Source: Mytilus californianus (Eukaryota; Mollusca; Bivalvia; Mytilida; Mytilidae). Taken from it: a stretch of 64,000 nt of DNA. The notes under the pieces were generated by a model that saw only the letters and a list, made by a program, of their open reading frames with translations, did no database searches and had not been told where the DNA came from. Every line of letters begins with the position of its first letter. Position 1 is the stretch's first letter. Location of the stretch: NCBI RefSeq assembly GCF_021869535.1, contig NW_026262712.1, forward strand, positions 53,324,384 through 53,388,383, written 5' to 3'. This document shows positions 48,160 through 60,235 of this stretch, piece by piece. A program made the position numbers and the translations under genes.

Positions 48160-48720
48160 GTAACTGTATTATAACAAAGTCAATGTAGGACTTTCTTTGA
48201 GATATTATTGTGTCTGGTAGACACAAATGATGCCCCCGCAGATGCAAAGTGTTATTTTAAAATACACTAAGTTGAGCATGGGGGCATATAGGTCTATGGT
48301 TCACTGTAGGAGGAGTTGTCCCCGGAAACGCTATGCACCTCTTATGCAAGTATATACTCCAAAAATTACAAAGTTCAGCTATCTCCCAAAAGAGCAAATA
48401 TCAATAAAAATCAAAACCCTGACCACATGCACACCTTGAATAAATGTACAAACAGACAGCAAAGTGAAAACTTCCTAGCATTCAAAGTGTAGGAGGAGTT
48501 ATCCGTAAACGCTATGCACCTCTTATGCAAGTAAATACTCCAAAAAATCACAAAGTTCTACTATCTCCCAAAAGAGCAAATATCAATAAAAATCAAAACC
48601 CTGACCATATGCACACCTTCAATATATATACAAGCAGCCGGCAAAGTGAAAACTTCTTAGCATTCAAACTGTAGGAGGAGTTATCTGTAATACTTATATA
48701 CCTATAATAGGACGGACGGA
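48160..48720 (+). repeat. 184-bp tandem repeat, about two and a half copies
   Basis: 'GTAGGAGGAGTT' recurs at 48,306, 48,490 and 48,674. The units share 'ACGCTATGCACCTCTTATGC' and 'ATCTCCCAAAAGAGCAAATA'. It ends with a GGACGGACGG run. Such 'GGAGTTATCC' units are common in bivalve genomes, from memory. It lies just outside the B/C duplication edge (48,738). Confidence 0.8.
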
Positions 48721-48921
48721 CGGAAGGATTCCTATAAAGTAGCTTTTAAGTTAACCAGCAGACAAAATGACGGACATTCAAAGCGAAACTAGAAAGCTCT
48801 TGCATTTTTGATGAGGGGCACTCACTATATAGTTTATTACTAGTGCAACCAATGATGGAGTGCAGACAGATATCTGGCATTTAAAGATGTAAGAAAAACA
48901 TATTGCATTAAGTTTCTTTGC

Positions 48922-48927
48922 TTTATT
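48922..48927 (-). promoter_or_regulatory. Possible polyadenylation signal of gene C
   Basis: AATAAA on the minus strand, 13 nt past the stop codon. In gene B the matching spot reads AATTTAATCA and the hexamer is lost. Confidence 0.4.
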
Positions 48928-48939
48928 TAACAAAAGGTT

Positions 48940-49178
48940 TTATTTTGTGCAAACAACGCAGTGCACAGCCACTGAATTTTTGTACGGTGGACACCTCAAA
49001 CTGCCACAATTGGTTTTTACTCCATGAAACAAAGCTCCGTTTTCATCCTTATTTTTATTGTCGACAGGCTCGGCATTTTTGTCCACACATACATATTCCT
49101 TGCTGCTGTAATCCTTATAATCTGACATGATATAACCGGTGTACTCATATGTCCATCCTTTGTAGCAGGTTTTTCTCC
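48940..49178 (-). CDS. Gene C exon 4
   Basis: 239 nt, TAA at 48940-48942, acceptor ATACTTTTAG. It encodes R-K-T-C-Y-K-G-W ... C-V-D-K ... C-G-S-L-R-C-P-P-Y ... C-V-V-C-T-K. All cysteines are kept; F-H-G-V replaces F-Y-G-V. Confidence 0.85.
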
Positions 49179-49310
49179 CTAAAAGTATAAAAAATATTGA
49201 CTCAATCCCGTTCGTCTTATACACTTCAACAAATTTTTAAATCATTTTGCTACGAACTTTGACTACATCTGCTTCATTTGGTTTAAATCTTCGGGTAATC
49301 AATTACTTTA

Positions 49311-50868
49311 CACTGTAAACGGTTACCAGCCACCTAGTGGTTTAGAGCAAACATTTTTAATTCCAAATTCGAGTTTGTAGCTTTCATTTCAAAAGATTTA
49401 CTTCTTATTAATTTTTTAACAAAACCAGCAATCTAGACAAAATTCATACTAATTCAGATTGAGAAAGGGGACTTTTATATGGTTGTACTTGAGTTCTGCC
49501 TGATGTTTGGCAATTGTTTTTTCAAAAAGTATTCGATTAAGTACAAGCAGTTTACAGCAATGTCTTTATGGTATGTATTCAAACACATATTTCACTGGCG
49601 TTTAGGGCATCGGTAACCGATTGGTCAAAGTAATTCATCCATAATTACACTAGCTTGTAAACAAAATTCAAAGAAAAACTGTCAACGTCATGGCCAAAAA
49701 ACAAACTAAAAATAACGATATGACGAATAAGACCACAAAATATGGCATGGTATTGGTTGCAAAAATTTGATATTTTTCATTTAAATGCAATACTTCTTAT
49801 TTTATTGGTATATTTCTTCATTTAATTGCAATATTTTTTTATTTGAATGGTACATTTTTTCATTTAAATGCAATATTTTTTATTCAAATGGTATAATTTT
49901 TCATTCAAATGGTATAATTTTTCATTCAAATGGTTTAGTTTTTTCATTCAAATGGTATAATTTTCATTCAAATGCAATAGTTTTTATTCAATTGGTATAA
50001 AATGTCATTTGAATGAAATATTTTTTTTTATTCAATTGGTATAGTAGTTTTTTATTTATATGCAATAATTGCATTATCGGAAATTTTTTGACGTCATAAG
50101 GTCAAATTTGCAACAACGTTTGTGATTGGTCGGAAATTGGTTGGATTTCTCCCCTTTCTTTCTAAACATGGGTGACCAAGAATTAAAAAACGCGTCAGAA
50201 TATCGCCCCTGTAACTAAATCTTTTTTTTTTTTTTTTATAAATAAATCTTTTATTGCACATTTCTCTGCTGTTTTTACAACTTACACGACTCACAGCATT
50301 CAGTCGGGTATCCCTGTAGATTAGTTACTGTTTAACCAGGGAGATTATACAGTAAAATTTATATCTATTAAATATGGTTAGTTATACAATGAATACATTG
50401 ATTTTAACAATTTGTTTTTGAAGTCTTTATTATATCAGAGACGTCTCTGATTATATTAAGTAATTACGGAAGTTGTACTATCTTTTGTCCGATATTGTTT
50501 ATAGTTTAATCGTTGACCTTAACCTTGATCAAAATATTTCACGTGAAAGTTGAGATGATCGGATGATTAAAGAATACCACGGCATGTGTATAATTTGATG
50601 ATGGGAGCAGAAGGATCTTATCTAAGTATTTCTAATGGTGAGTTTTGGAAATATTTCCATCGCTTTTAAATAAATTTATAGAAAGAATCATAATTTATTC
50701 TTAAATATCAAGGATTTTTCCGGTCAGTAGACAGTACAGGGTCAATGTTCAATAAGTTTGTTGTACAGGTAAACATTGATCATTTATCACATTTTTAAAA
50801 ACACACACATGAAACTTAAAATTTCGCAGTTGTTTACATTTCATATAGGTTATTCTACGTTATATCAA
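49311..50868. mobile_element. 1.55-kb insertion flanked by a 9-bp direct repeat
   Basis: Gene B has one ATCAATTAC where gene C has two (49,302-49,310 and about 50,860-50,868) with 1.55 kb between. This is the signature of a transposition with 8- or 9-bp target duplication. The ends show no clear inverted repeats. The insert carries a minisatellite (49,780-50,060) and a poly-T run (50,223-50,238), and no transposase. Confidence 0.55.
49780..50060 (+). repeat. About 21-bp minisatellite
   Basis: About 13 variants of a TTTTTCATTCAAATGGTATA unit, alternating between GGTATA and GCAATA forms. The open frame at 49,785 exists only because of this repeat. Confidence 0.85.
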
Positions 50869-51430
50869 TTACAACTAACGAACTCTGTCTATTTTAAAGC
50901 TTATTTTGATTTTTTTGTACAGAGTGGAAAAAATACCGTAGTTGTCAGTTATTTCCTGGTAATATTTTGTTTTCTGTGAAAAATAAAATAAGAGGTGCAA
51001 AAAATATTTCATGTGAGTATGTTTTGTTGACGTTTTAAAAAATGCCGTCAATCCAGACGGACACCCATCATTAGATACATATACGGCCTGCTTCAAAATG
51101 AAGGTGTTATACAATGAACCAACATGTAATTAATGAAGAGGATATAGTACAAAGGGGGCAATAAAAAACATGAGTAAAAGAAAAATTAATGACACCATTG
51201 CCACGAGAAAAAAGACAAACACACATTAAAAAATTCACAAAAAAATACACAGAAAAAAGAAAACTGGATTGCAACTGTGAGAAATGAGAGCTATTGGAGA
51301 TCATCTATGACACAAGTGTTCCATAACGGTAAACCAAATAATGATGACCACATCACAAATTTTGAAGAGCTGATTTCAACTTTACCCTTCGGAGCCATTG
51401 GTTCAGCTTTCCTGAAAACATTATTCCTCT

Positions 51431-53114
51431 TTTGGGGTGATATATAATATTCATAGATATGTTAATTTGTTAACGTACTGGTTCCCATTTATGATCTCTG
51501 TGTTTCATCTCATAGAGACATCACTTGGGAATGTAACCAGTATAGAAAAATATGGTAGCGCCTAAATTTTAATTCTTAGGAGGTCCAAAAATGGAGGTAA
51601 GGGTAGTATAGAATTTTAGTATAAGTTTAAACTCTTAGAAGTTCAGCGCATATAAATGTTGAAAATATGCCGCACAGCCCTATATTTTGACCTTTGAAGA
51701 AAATAGTAGTGCATATAAACTTTCCGTTCTAGGATTTTATTTTTCACGAAACTTCATAGTAAAAATGTCACAGTTTTAGCCGCAAAGGGAGTTCCTATGG
51801 GAAATTGCATTGTCTATATTTACAGAATTGCAACCTATATAGGGTTAAAAATTAGAACATACAGAATTTCACAAAATCTTGTTTATCTCAGAGATTTTGA
51901 AGAATTTAACTCAAATATGAAGTTTTATCAATATTTCATGAAGATTGAGAAAATCCTGGGCCTTAACTATGATGAGTCAGCATAAATTCACAGTTTACAG
52001 TATGCATTGTTTACTTAAAGCCCTGAATTAAAAATAAATTCATAATATATGCCTATTTGTAATTTAAATTGTTTAGAAGTGCTTATATTTACCCTTCGCA
52101 GTCATTGCAACTCATTGATCCTTCTTAAATATTTTTGGTGTGGTGTTTTTGTCCTGTCGATAACCCAAAAGTAAGCCATAACACCTAAATGTGCTTTTTT
52201 GTGACCGCGGCATAAATAGTACAAGCTAGAATTACCAAAAGACCTCAGTAAAACTTACAATAGTGTGTTTTATCCAAAATATGTACTAAATATTCCACAT
52301 TGCTAGAAACAGGGAAAAAATTTAGGAAATGTGAGGCACCAGGGGCAAAAAAACAGAGATAAATACCTCTCCCTGGGTCATAAAACAGATAATTTAACTT
52401 CTAAATGCTATGATTTTATTATTTTAAAGGTCTTTTGTAAAGAAAACAATAACTGTGCTAGGAAGTTATGCAAAAATCAGATGTAAGCAGTCATTTCTAT
52501 CAAACTTTTAGTGAATTTATGCACCAGACTGATATCTTCATAAATACAACTTTTGCAAATATGGCTTTGTTTAAACACTTCTAGTTCATATGTTAACTAA
52601 CTTATGTTAAATATATGGTTAGGGATGATACTGTTGTAACATGAATTCTAAACTGACCATTTGAGGCAGAAATTGTGAACTTTCATTGACAAATAGGCAT
52701 ACAGTAAGATGTGGACTGGAGACACAGGCAGGATTGGATACTTTGTATAATCTTTAATGTTGGAATGATTAACTACTTAGCATTACATTTATCGTATTTT
52801 AAAATGCTTTCAATTTGTTATCAGAATAGTTTCAAACAGGTTTTAGACAGTTCATATCAGAAAACATGCACATAGGGTAAGCTGGCAATAATTAAAGTCT
52901 TGTTTACAAATTCTTTAAAAAATTGAAACAGGGGTAGGGGTATAAAATTTACTGTAAAAGGAAACTTAGAGTGTATGCAGTGATTTCTTTAAGGCTATAT
53001 TTCTGATAAATAAGTATTGTTGTGAGAAAAAATGTTTTAGAGAGTTTTCTATTTGAATAAATGTTTGTATAGGTTGCACTTTGTAAATACAGCTGTTTCT
53101 CAAACCACGCCTCT
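51431..53114. repeat. Array unit 1
   Basis: First full unit. It carries variants shared only with the terminal partial unit (GTTGAAAATATG and CCTATGGGAAATT) and GGGGTGAT at its start. Confidence 0.9.
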
Positions 53115-54799
53115 TTTGGGGAGATATATAATATTCATAGATATGTTAATTTGTTAACATACTGGTTCCCATTTATGATCTCTGTGTTTCATCTCATAGA
53201 GACATCACTTGGGAATGTAACCAGTATAGAAAAACATGGTAGCGCCTAAATTTTAATTCTTAGGAGGTCCAAAAATGGAGGTAAGGGTAGTATAGAATTT
53301 TAGTATAAGTTTAAACTCTTAGAAGTTCAGCGCATATAAATGTTGCAAATATGCCGCACAGCCCTATATTTTGACCTTTGAATAAAATAGTAGTGCATAT
53401 AAACTTTCCGTTCTAGGATTTTATTTTTCACGAAACTTCATAGTAAAAATGTCACAGTTTTAGCCGCAAAGGGAGTTCCTATGGTAAATTGCATTGTCTA
53501 TATTTACAGAATTGCAACCTATATAGGGTTAAAAATTAGAACATACAGAATTTCACAAAATCTTGTTTATCTCAGAGATTTTGAAGAATTTAACTCAAAT
53601 ATGAAGTTTTATCAATATTTCATGAAGATTGAGAAAATCCTGGGCCTTAACTATGATGAGTCAGCATAAATTCACAGTTTACAGTATGCATTGTTTACTT
53701 AAAGCCCTGAATTAAAAAATAAATTCATAATATATGCCTATTTGTAATTTAAATTGTTTAGAAGTGCTTATATTTACCCTTCGCAGTCATTGCAACTCAT
53801 TGATCCTTCTTAAATATTTTTGGTGTGGTGTTTTTGTCCTGTCGATAACCCAAAAGTAAGCCATAACACCTAAATGTGCTTTTTTGTGACCGCGGCATAA
53901 ATAGTACAAGCTAGAATTACCAAAAGACCTCAGTAAAACTTACAATAGTGTGTTTTATCCAAAATATGTACTAAATATTCCACATTGCTAGAAACAGGGA
54001 AAAAATTTAGGAAATGTGAGGCACCAGGGGCAAAAAAACAGAGATAAATACCTCTCCCTGGGTCATAAAACAGATAATTTAACTTCTAAATGCTATGATT
54101 TTATTATTTTAAAGGTCTTTTGTAAAGAAAACAATAACTGTGCTAGGAAGTTATGCAAAAATCAGATGTAAGCAGTCATTTCTATCAAACTTTTAGTGAA
54201 TTTATGCACCAGACTGATATCTTCATAAATACAACTTTTGCAAATATGGCTTTGTTTAAACACTTCTAGTTCATATGTTAACTAACTTATGTTAAATATA
54301 TGGTTAGGGATGATACTGTTGTAACATGAATTCTAAACTGACCATTTGAGGCAGAAATTGTGAACTTTCATTGACAAATAGGCATACAGTAAGATGTGGA
54401 CTGGAGACACAGGCAGGATTGGATACTTTGTATAATCTTGAATGTTGGAATGATTAACTACTTAGCATTACATTTATAGTATTTTAAAATGCTTTCAATT
54501 TGTTATCAGAATAGTTTCAAACAGGTTTTAGACAGTTCATATCAGAAAACATGCACATAGGGTAAGCTGGCAATAATTAAAGTCTTGTTTACAAATTCTT
54601 TAAAAAATTGAAACAGGGGTAGGGGTATAAAATTTACTGTAAAAGGAAACTTAGAGTGTATGCAGTGATTTCTTTAAGGCTATATTTCTGATAAATAAGT
54701 ATTGTTGTGAGAAAAAGTGTTTTAGAGAGTTTTCTATTTGAATAAATGTTTGTATAGGTTGCACTTTGTAAATACAGCTGTTTCTCAAACTACGCCTCT
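53115..54799. repeat. Array unit 2
   Basis: Interior unit with GGGGAGAT at its start and GTTGCAAATATG / CCTATGGTAAATT. Confidence 0.9.
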
Positions 54800-56483
54800 T
54801 TTGGGGAGATATATAATATTCATAGATATGTTAATTTGTTAACATACTGGTTCCCATTTATGATCTCTGTGTTTCATCTCATAGAGACATCACTTGGGAA
54901 TGTAACCAGTATAGAAAAACATGGTAGCGCCTAAATTTTAATTCTTAGGAGGTCCAAAAATGGAGGTAAGGGTAGTATAGAATTTTAGTATAAGTTTAAA
55001 CTCTTAGAAGTTCAGCGCATATAAATGTTGCAAATATGCCGCACAGCCCTATATTTTGACCTTTGAATAAAATAGTAGTGCATATAAACTTTCCGTTCTA
55101 GGATTTTATTTTTCACGAAACTTCATAGTAAAAATGTCACAGTTTTAGCCGCAAAGGGAGTTCCTATGGTAAATTGCATTGTCTATATTTACAGAATTGC
55201 AACCTATATAGGGTTAAAAATTAGAACATACAGAATTTCACAAAATCTTGTTTATCTCAGAGATTTTGAAGAATTTAACTCAAATATGAAGTTTTATCAA
55301 TATTTCATGAAGATTGAGAAAATCCTGGGCCTTAACTATGATGAGTCAGCATAAATTCACAGTTTACAGTATGCATTGTTTACTTAAAGCCCTGAATTAA
55401 AAAATAAATTCATAATATATGCCTATTTGTAATTTAAATTGTTTAGAAGTGCTTATATTTACCCTTCGCAGTCATTGCAACTCATTGATCCTTCTTAAAT
55501 ATTTTTGGTGGGGTGTTTTTGTCCTGTCGATAACCCAAAAGTAAGCCATAACACCTAAATGTGCTTTTTTGTGACCGCGGCATAAATAGTACAAGCTAGA
55601 ATACCAAAAGACCTCAGTAAAACTTACAATAGTGTGTTTTATCCAAAATTTGTACTAAATATTCCACATTGCTAGAAACAGGGAAACAATTTAGGAAATG
55701 TGAGGCACCAGGGGCAAAAAAACTGAGATAAATGCCTCTCCCTGGGTCATAAAACAGATAATTTAACTTCTAAATGCTATGATTTTATTATTTTAAAGGT
55801 CTTTTGTAAAGAAAACAATAACTGTGCTAGGAAGTTATGCAAAAATCAGATGTAAGCAGTCATTTCTATCAAACTTTTAGTGAATTTATGCACCAGACTG
55901 ATATCTTCATAAATACAACTTTTGCAAATATGGCTTTGTTTAAACACTTCTAGTTCATATGTTAACTAACTTATGTTAAATATATGGTTAGGGATGATAC
56001 TGTTGTAACATGAATTCTAAACTGACCATTTGAGGCAGAAATTGTGAACTTTCATTGACAAATAGGCATACAGTAAGATGTGGACTGGAGACACAGGCAG
56101 GATTGGATACTTTGTATAATCTTGAATGTTGGAATGATTAACTACTTAGCATTACATTGATAGTATTTTAAAATGCTTTCAATTTGTTATCAGAATAGTT
56201 TCAAACAGGTTTTAGACAGTTCATATCAGAAAACATGCACATAGGGTAAGCTGGCAATAGTTAAAGTCTTGTTTTCAAATTCGTTAAAAAATTGAAACAG
56301 GGGTAGGGGTATAAAATGTACTGTAAAAGGAAACTTAGAGTATATGCAGTGATTTCTTTAAGGCTATATTTCTGATAAATAAGTATTGTTGTGAGAAAAA
56401 GTGTTTTAGAGAGTTTTCTATTTGAATAAATGTTTGTATAGGTTGCACTTTGTAAATACAGCTGTTTCTCAAACCACGCCTCT
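54800..56483. repeat. Array unit 3
   Basis: Interior unit like unit 2, with a few private changes (for example GGTGGGGTGTT near 55,508). Confidence 0.9.
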
Positions 56484-58166
56484 TTTGGGGAGATATATAA
56501 TATTCATAGATATGTTAATTTGTTAACATACTGGTTCCCATTTATGATCTCTGTGTTTCATCTCATAGAGACATCACTTGGGAATGTAACCAGTATAGAA
56601 AAACATGGTAGCGCCTAAATTTTAATTCTTAGGAGGTCCAAAAATGGAGGTAAGGGTAGTATAGAATTTTAGTATAAGTTTAAACTCTTAGAAGTTCAGC
56701 GCATATAAATGTTGCAAATATGCCGCACAGCCCTATATTTTGACCTTTGAATAAAATAGTAGTGCATATAAACTTTCCGTTCTAGGATTTTATTTTTCAC
56801 GAAACTTCATAGTAAAAATGTCACAGTTTTAGCCGCAAAGGGAGTTCCTATGGTAAATTGCATTGTCTATATTTACAGAATTGCAACCTATATAGGGTTA
56901 AAAATTAGAACATACAGAATTTCACAAAATCTTGTTTATCTCAGAGATTTTGAAGAATTTAACTCAAATATGAAGTTTTATCAATATTTCATGAAGATTG
57001 AGAAAATCCTGGGCCTTAACTATGATGAGTCAGCATAAATTCACAGTTTACAGTATGCATTGTTTACTTAAAGCCCTGAATTAAAAAATAAATTCATAAT
57101 ATATGCCTATTTGTAATTTAAATTGTTTAGAAGTGCTTATATTTACCCTTCGCAGTCATTGCAACTCATTGATCCTTCTTAAATATTTTTGGTGTGGTGT
57201 TTTTGTCCTGTCGATAACCCAAAAGTAAGCCATAACACCTAAATGTGCTTTTTTGTGACCGCGGCATAAATAGTACAAGCTAGAATTACCAAAAGACCTC
57301 AGTAAAACTTACAATAGTGTGTTTTATCCAAAATATGTACTAAATATTCCACATTGCTAGAAACAGGGAAAAAATTTAGGAAATGTGAGGCACCAGGGGC
57401 AAAAAAACAGAGATAAATGCCTCTCCCTGGGTCATAAAACAGATAATTTAACTTCTAAATGCTATGATTTTATTATTTTAAAGGTCTTTTGTAAAGAAAA
57501 CAATAACTGTGCTAGGAAGTTATGCAAAAATCAGATGTAAGCAGTCATTTCTATCAAACTTTTAGTGAATTTATGCACCAGACTGATATCTTCATAAATA
57601 CAACTTTTGCAAATATGGCTTTGTTTAAACACTTCTAGTTCATATGTTAACTAACTTATGTTAAATATATGGTTAGGGATGATACTGTTGTAACATGAAT
57701 TCTAAACTGACCATTTGAGGCAGAAATTGTGAACTTTCATTGACAAATAGGCATACAGTAAGATGTGGACTGGAGACACAGGCAGGATTGGATACTTTGT
57801 ATTATCTTGAATGGTGGAATGATTAACTACTTAGCATTACATTTATAGTATTTTAAAATGCTTTCAATTTGTTATCAGAATAGTTTCAAACAGGTTTTAG
57901 ACAGTTCATATCAGAAAACATGCACATAGGGTAAGCTGGCAATAATTAAAGTCTTGTTTTCAAATTCTTTAAAAAATTGACACAGGGGTAGGGGTATAAA
58001 ATGTACTGTGAAAGGAAACTTAGAGTATATGCAGTGATTTCTTTAAGGCTATATTTCTGATAAATAAGTATTGTTGTGAGAAAGTGTTTTAGAGAGTTTT
58101 CTATTTGAATAAATGTTTGTATAGGTTGCACTTTGTAAATACAGCTGTTTCTCAAACCACGCCTCT
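56484..58166. repeat. Array unit 4
   Basis: Interior unit. It shares with unit 5 the GACACAGGGG and GAGAAAGTGTT changes near its end, showing recent exchange between neighbours. Confidence 0.9.
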
Positions 58167-59849
58167 TTTGGGGTGATATATAATATTCATAGATATGTTA
58201 ATTTGTTAGCATACTGGTTCCCATTTATGATCTCTGTGTTTCATCTCATAGAGACATCACTTGGGAATGTAACCAGTATAGAAAAACATGGTAGCGCCTA
58301 AATTTTAATTCTTAGGAGGTCCAAAAATGGAGGTAGGGGTAGTATAGAATTTTAGTATAAATTTAAACTCTTAGAAGTTCAGCGCATATAAATGTTGCAA
58401 ATATGCCGCACAGCCCTATATTTTGACCTTTGAATAAAATAGTAGTGCATATAAACTTTCCGTTCTAGGATTTTATTTTTCACGAAACTTCATAGTAAAA
58501 ATGTCACAGTTTTAGCCGCAAAGGGAGTTCCTATGGTAAATTGCATTGTCTATATTTACAGAATTGCAACCTATATAGGGTTAAAAATTAGAACATACAG
58601 AATTTCACAAAATCTTGTTTATCTCAGAGATTTTGAAGAATTTAACTCAAATATGAAGTTTTATCAATATTTCATGAAGATTGAGAAAATCCTGGGCCTT
58701 AACTATGATGAGTCAGCATAAATTCACAGTTTACAGTATGCATTGTTTACTTAAAGCCCTGAATTAAAAAATAAATTCATAATATATGCCTATTTGTAAT
58801 TTAAATTGTTTAGAAGTGCTTATATTTACCCTTCGCAGTCATTGCAACTCATTGATCCTTCTTAAATATTTTTGGTGTGGTGTTTTTGTCCTGTCGATAA
58901 CCCAAAAGTAAGCCATAACACCTAAATGTGCTTTTTTGTGACCGCGGCATAAATAGTACAAGCTAGAATTACCAAAAGACCTCAGTAAAACTTACAATAG
59001 TGTGTTTTATCCAAAATATGTACTAAATATTCCACATTGCTAGAAACAGGGAAAAAATTTAGGAAATGTGAGGCACCAGGGGCAAAAAAACAGAGATAAA
59101 TGCCTCTCCCTGGGTCATAAAACAGATAATTTAACTTCTAAATGCTATGATTTTATTATTTTAAAGGTCTTTTGTAAAGAAAACAATAACTGTGCTAGGA
59201 AGTTATGCAAAAATCAGATGTAAGCAGTCATTTCTATCAAACTTTTAGTGAATTTATGCACCATACTGATATCTTCATAAATACAACTTTTGCAAATATG
59301 GCTTTGTTTAAACACTTCTAGTTCATATGTTAACTAACTTATGTTAAATATATGGTTAGGGATGATACTGTTGTAACATGAATTCTAAACTGACCATTTG
59401 AGGCAGATATTGTGAACTTTCATTGACAAATAGGCATACAGTAAGATGTGGACTGGAGACACAGGCAGGATTGGATACTTTGTATTATCTTGAATGTTGG
59501 AATGATTAACTACTTAGCATTACATTTATAGTATTTTAAAATGCTTTCAATTTGTTATCAGAATAGTTTCAAACAGGTTTTAGACAGTTCATATCAGAAA
59601 ACATGCACATAGGGTAAGCTGGCAATAATTAAAGTCTTGTTTTCAAATTCTTTAAAAAATTGACACAGGGGTAGGGGTATAAAATGTACTGTGAAAGGAA
59701 ACTTAGAGTATATGTAGTGATTTCTTTAAGGCTATATTTCTGATAAATAAGTATTGTTGTGAGAAAGTGTTTTAGAGAGTTTTCTATTTGAATAAATGTT
59801 TGTATAGGTTGCACTTTGTAAATACAGCTGTTTCTCAAACTACGCCTCT
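58167..59849. repeat. Array unit 5
   Basis: Starts with GGGGTGAT and TTAGCATACTGG, features shared with the partial unit 6, and ends like unit 4. Confidence 0.9.
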
Positions 59850-60235
59850 TTTGGGGTGATATATAATATTCATAGATATGTTAATGTGTTAGCATACTGG
59901 TTCCCATTTATGATCTCTGTGTTTCATCTCATAGAGACATCACTTGGGAATGTAACCAGTATAGAAAAACATGGTAGCGCCTAAATTTTAATTCTTAGGA
60001 GGTCCAAAAATGGAGGTAAGGGTAGTATAGAATTTTAGTATAAGTTTAAACTCTTAGAAGTTCAGCGCATATAAATGTTGAAAATATGCCGCACAGCCCT
60101 ATATTTTGACCTAAACTTTCCGTTCTAGGATATTATTTTTCACGAAACTTCATAGTAAAAGTGTCACAGTTTTAGCCGCAAAGGGAGTTCCTATGGGAAA
60201 TTGCATTGTCTATATTTACAGAATTGCAACCTATA
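59850..60235. repeat. Array unit 6, partial
   Basis: Only the first part of a unit, matching the first 409 nt of unit 1 with a 23-bp deletion near 60,112. After CAACCTATA it joins the gene B-like intron. Confidence 0.9.

Larger units (their letters stand above)
49179..51430 (-). other. Gene C intron 3, left of the array
   Basis: Aligns with gene B intron 3 except for a 1.55-kb insertion (49,311-50,868). No exon. Confidence 0.65.
51431..60235. repeat. 8.8-kb tandem array of a 1.68-kb unit, 5.2 copies, replacing gene C exon 3
   Basis: Units start at 51,431, 53,115, 54,800, 56,484, 58,167 and 59,850 (periods 1684, 1685, 1684, 1683, 1683). The last is cut after 386 nt. Copies differ by only a few percent. 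Each full unit holds an identical-frame 61/62-codon ORF, but near-identity of the whole unit means this is not evidence of a protein. The array begins at CCTCT and ends at CTATA, both bases shared with the flanks. I do not recognise the unit as a known satellite or transposon. Confidence 0.9.

Noticed and set aside
49785-50000. 71-codon plus-strand ORF rich in F, N and I
   Set aside because: Produced entirely by a 21-bp minisatellite.
51797-58721. Five nearly identical 61/62-codon ORFs, one per full array unit
   Set aside because: The whole 1.68-kb unit is nearly identical between copies, so ORF identity shows recent duplication and not selection. The terminal unit truncates it, there is no codon-bias signal, and no family is recognised.
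57946-59838. Two minus-strand 69-codon ORFs in array units 4 and 5
   Set aside because: They are open only because of small indels shared by these two units; the same frame is closed in units 1-3.
51431-60235. Reading the array as a CRISPR, rDNA or ordinary centromeric satellite
   Set aside because: The unit is far too long for CRISPR, has no rRNA-like segments, and the array is short and inserted within a gene intron.
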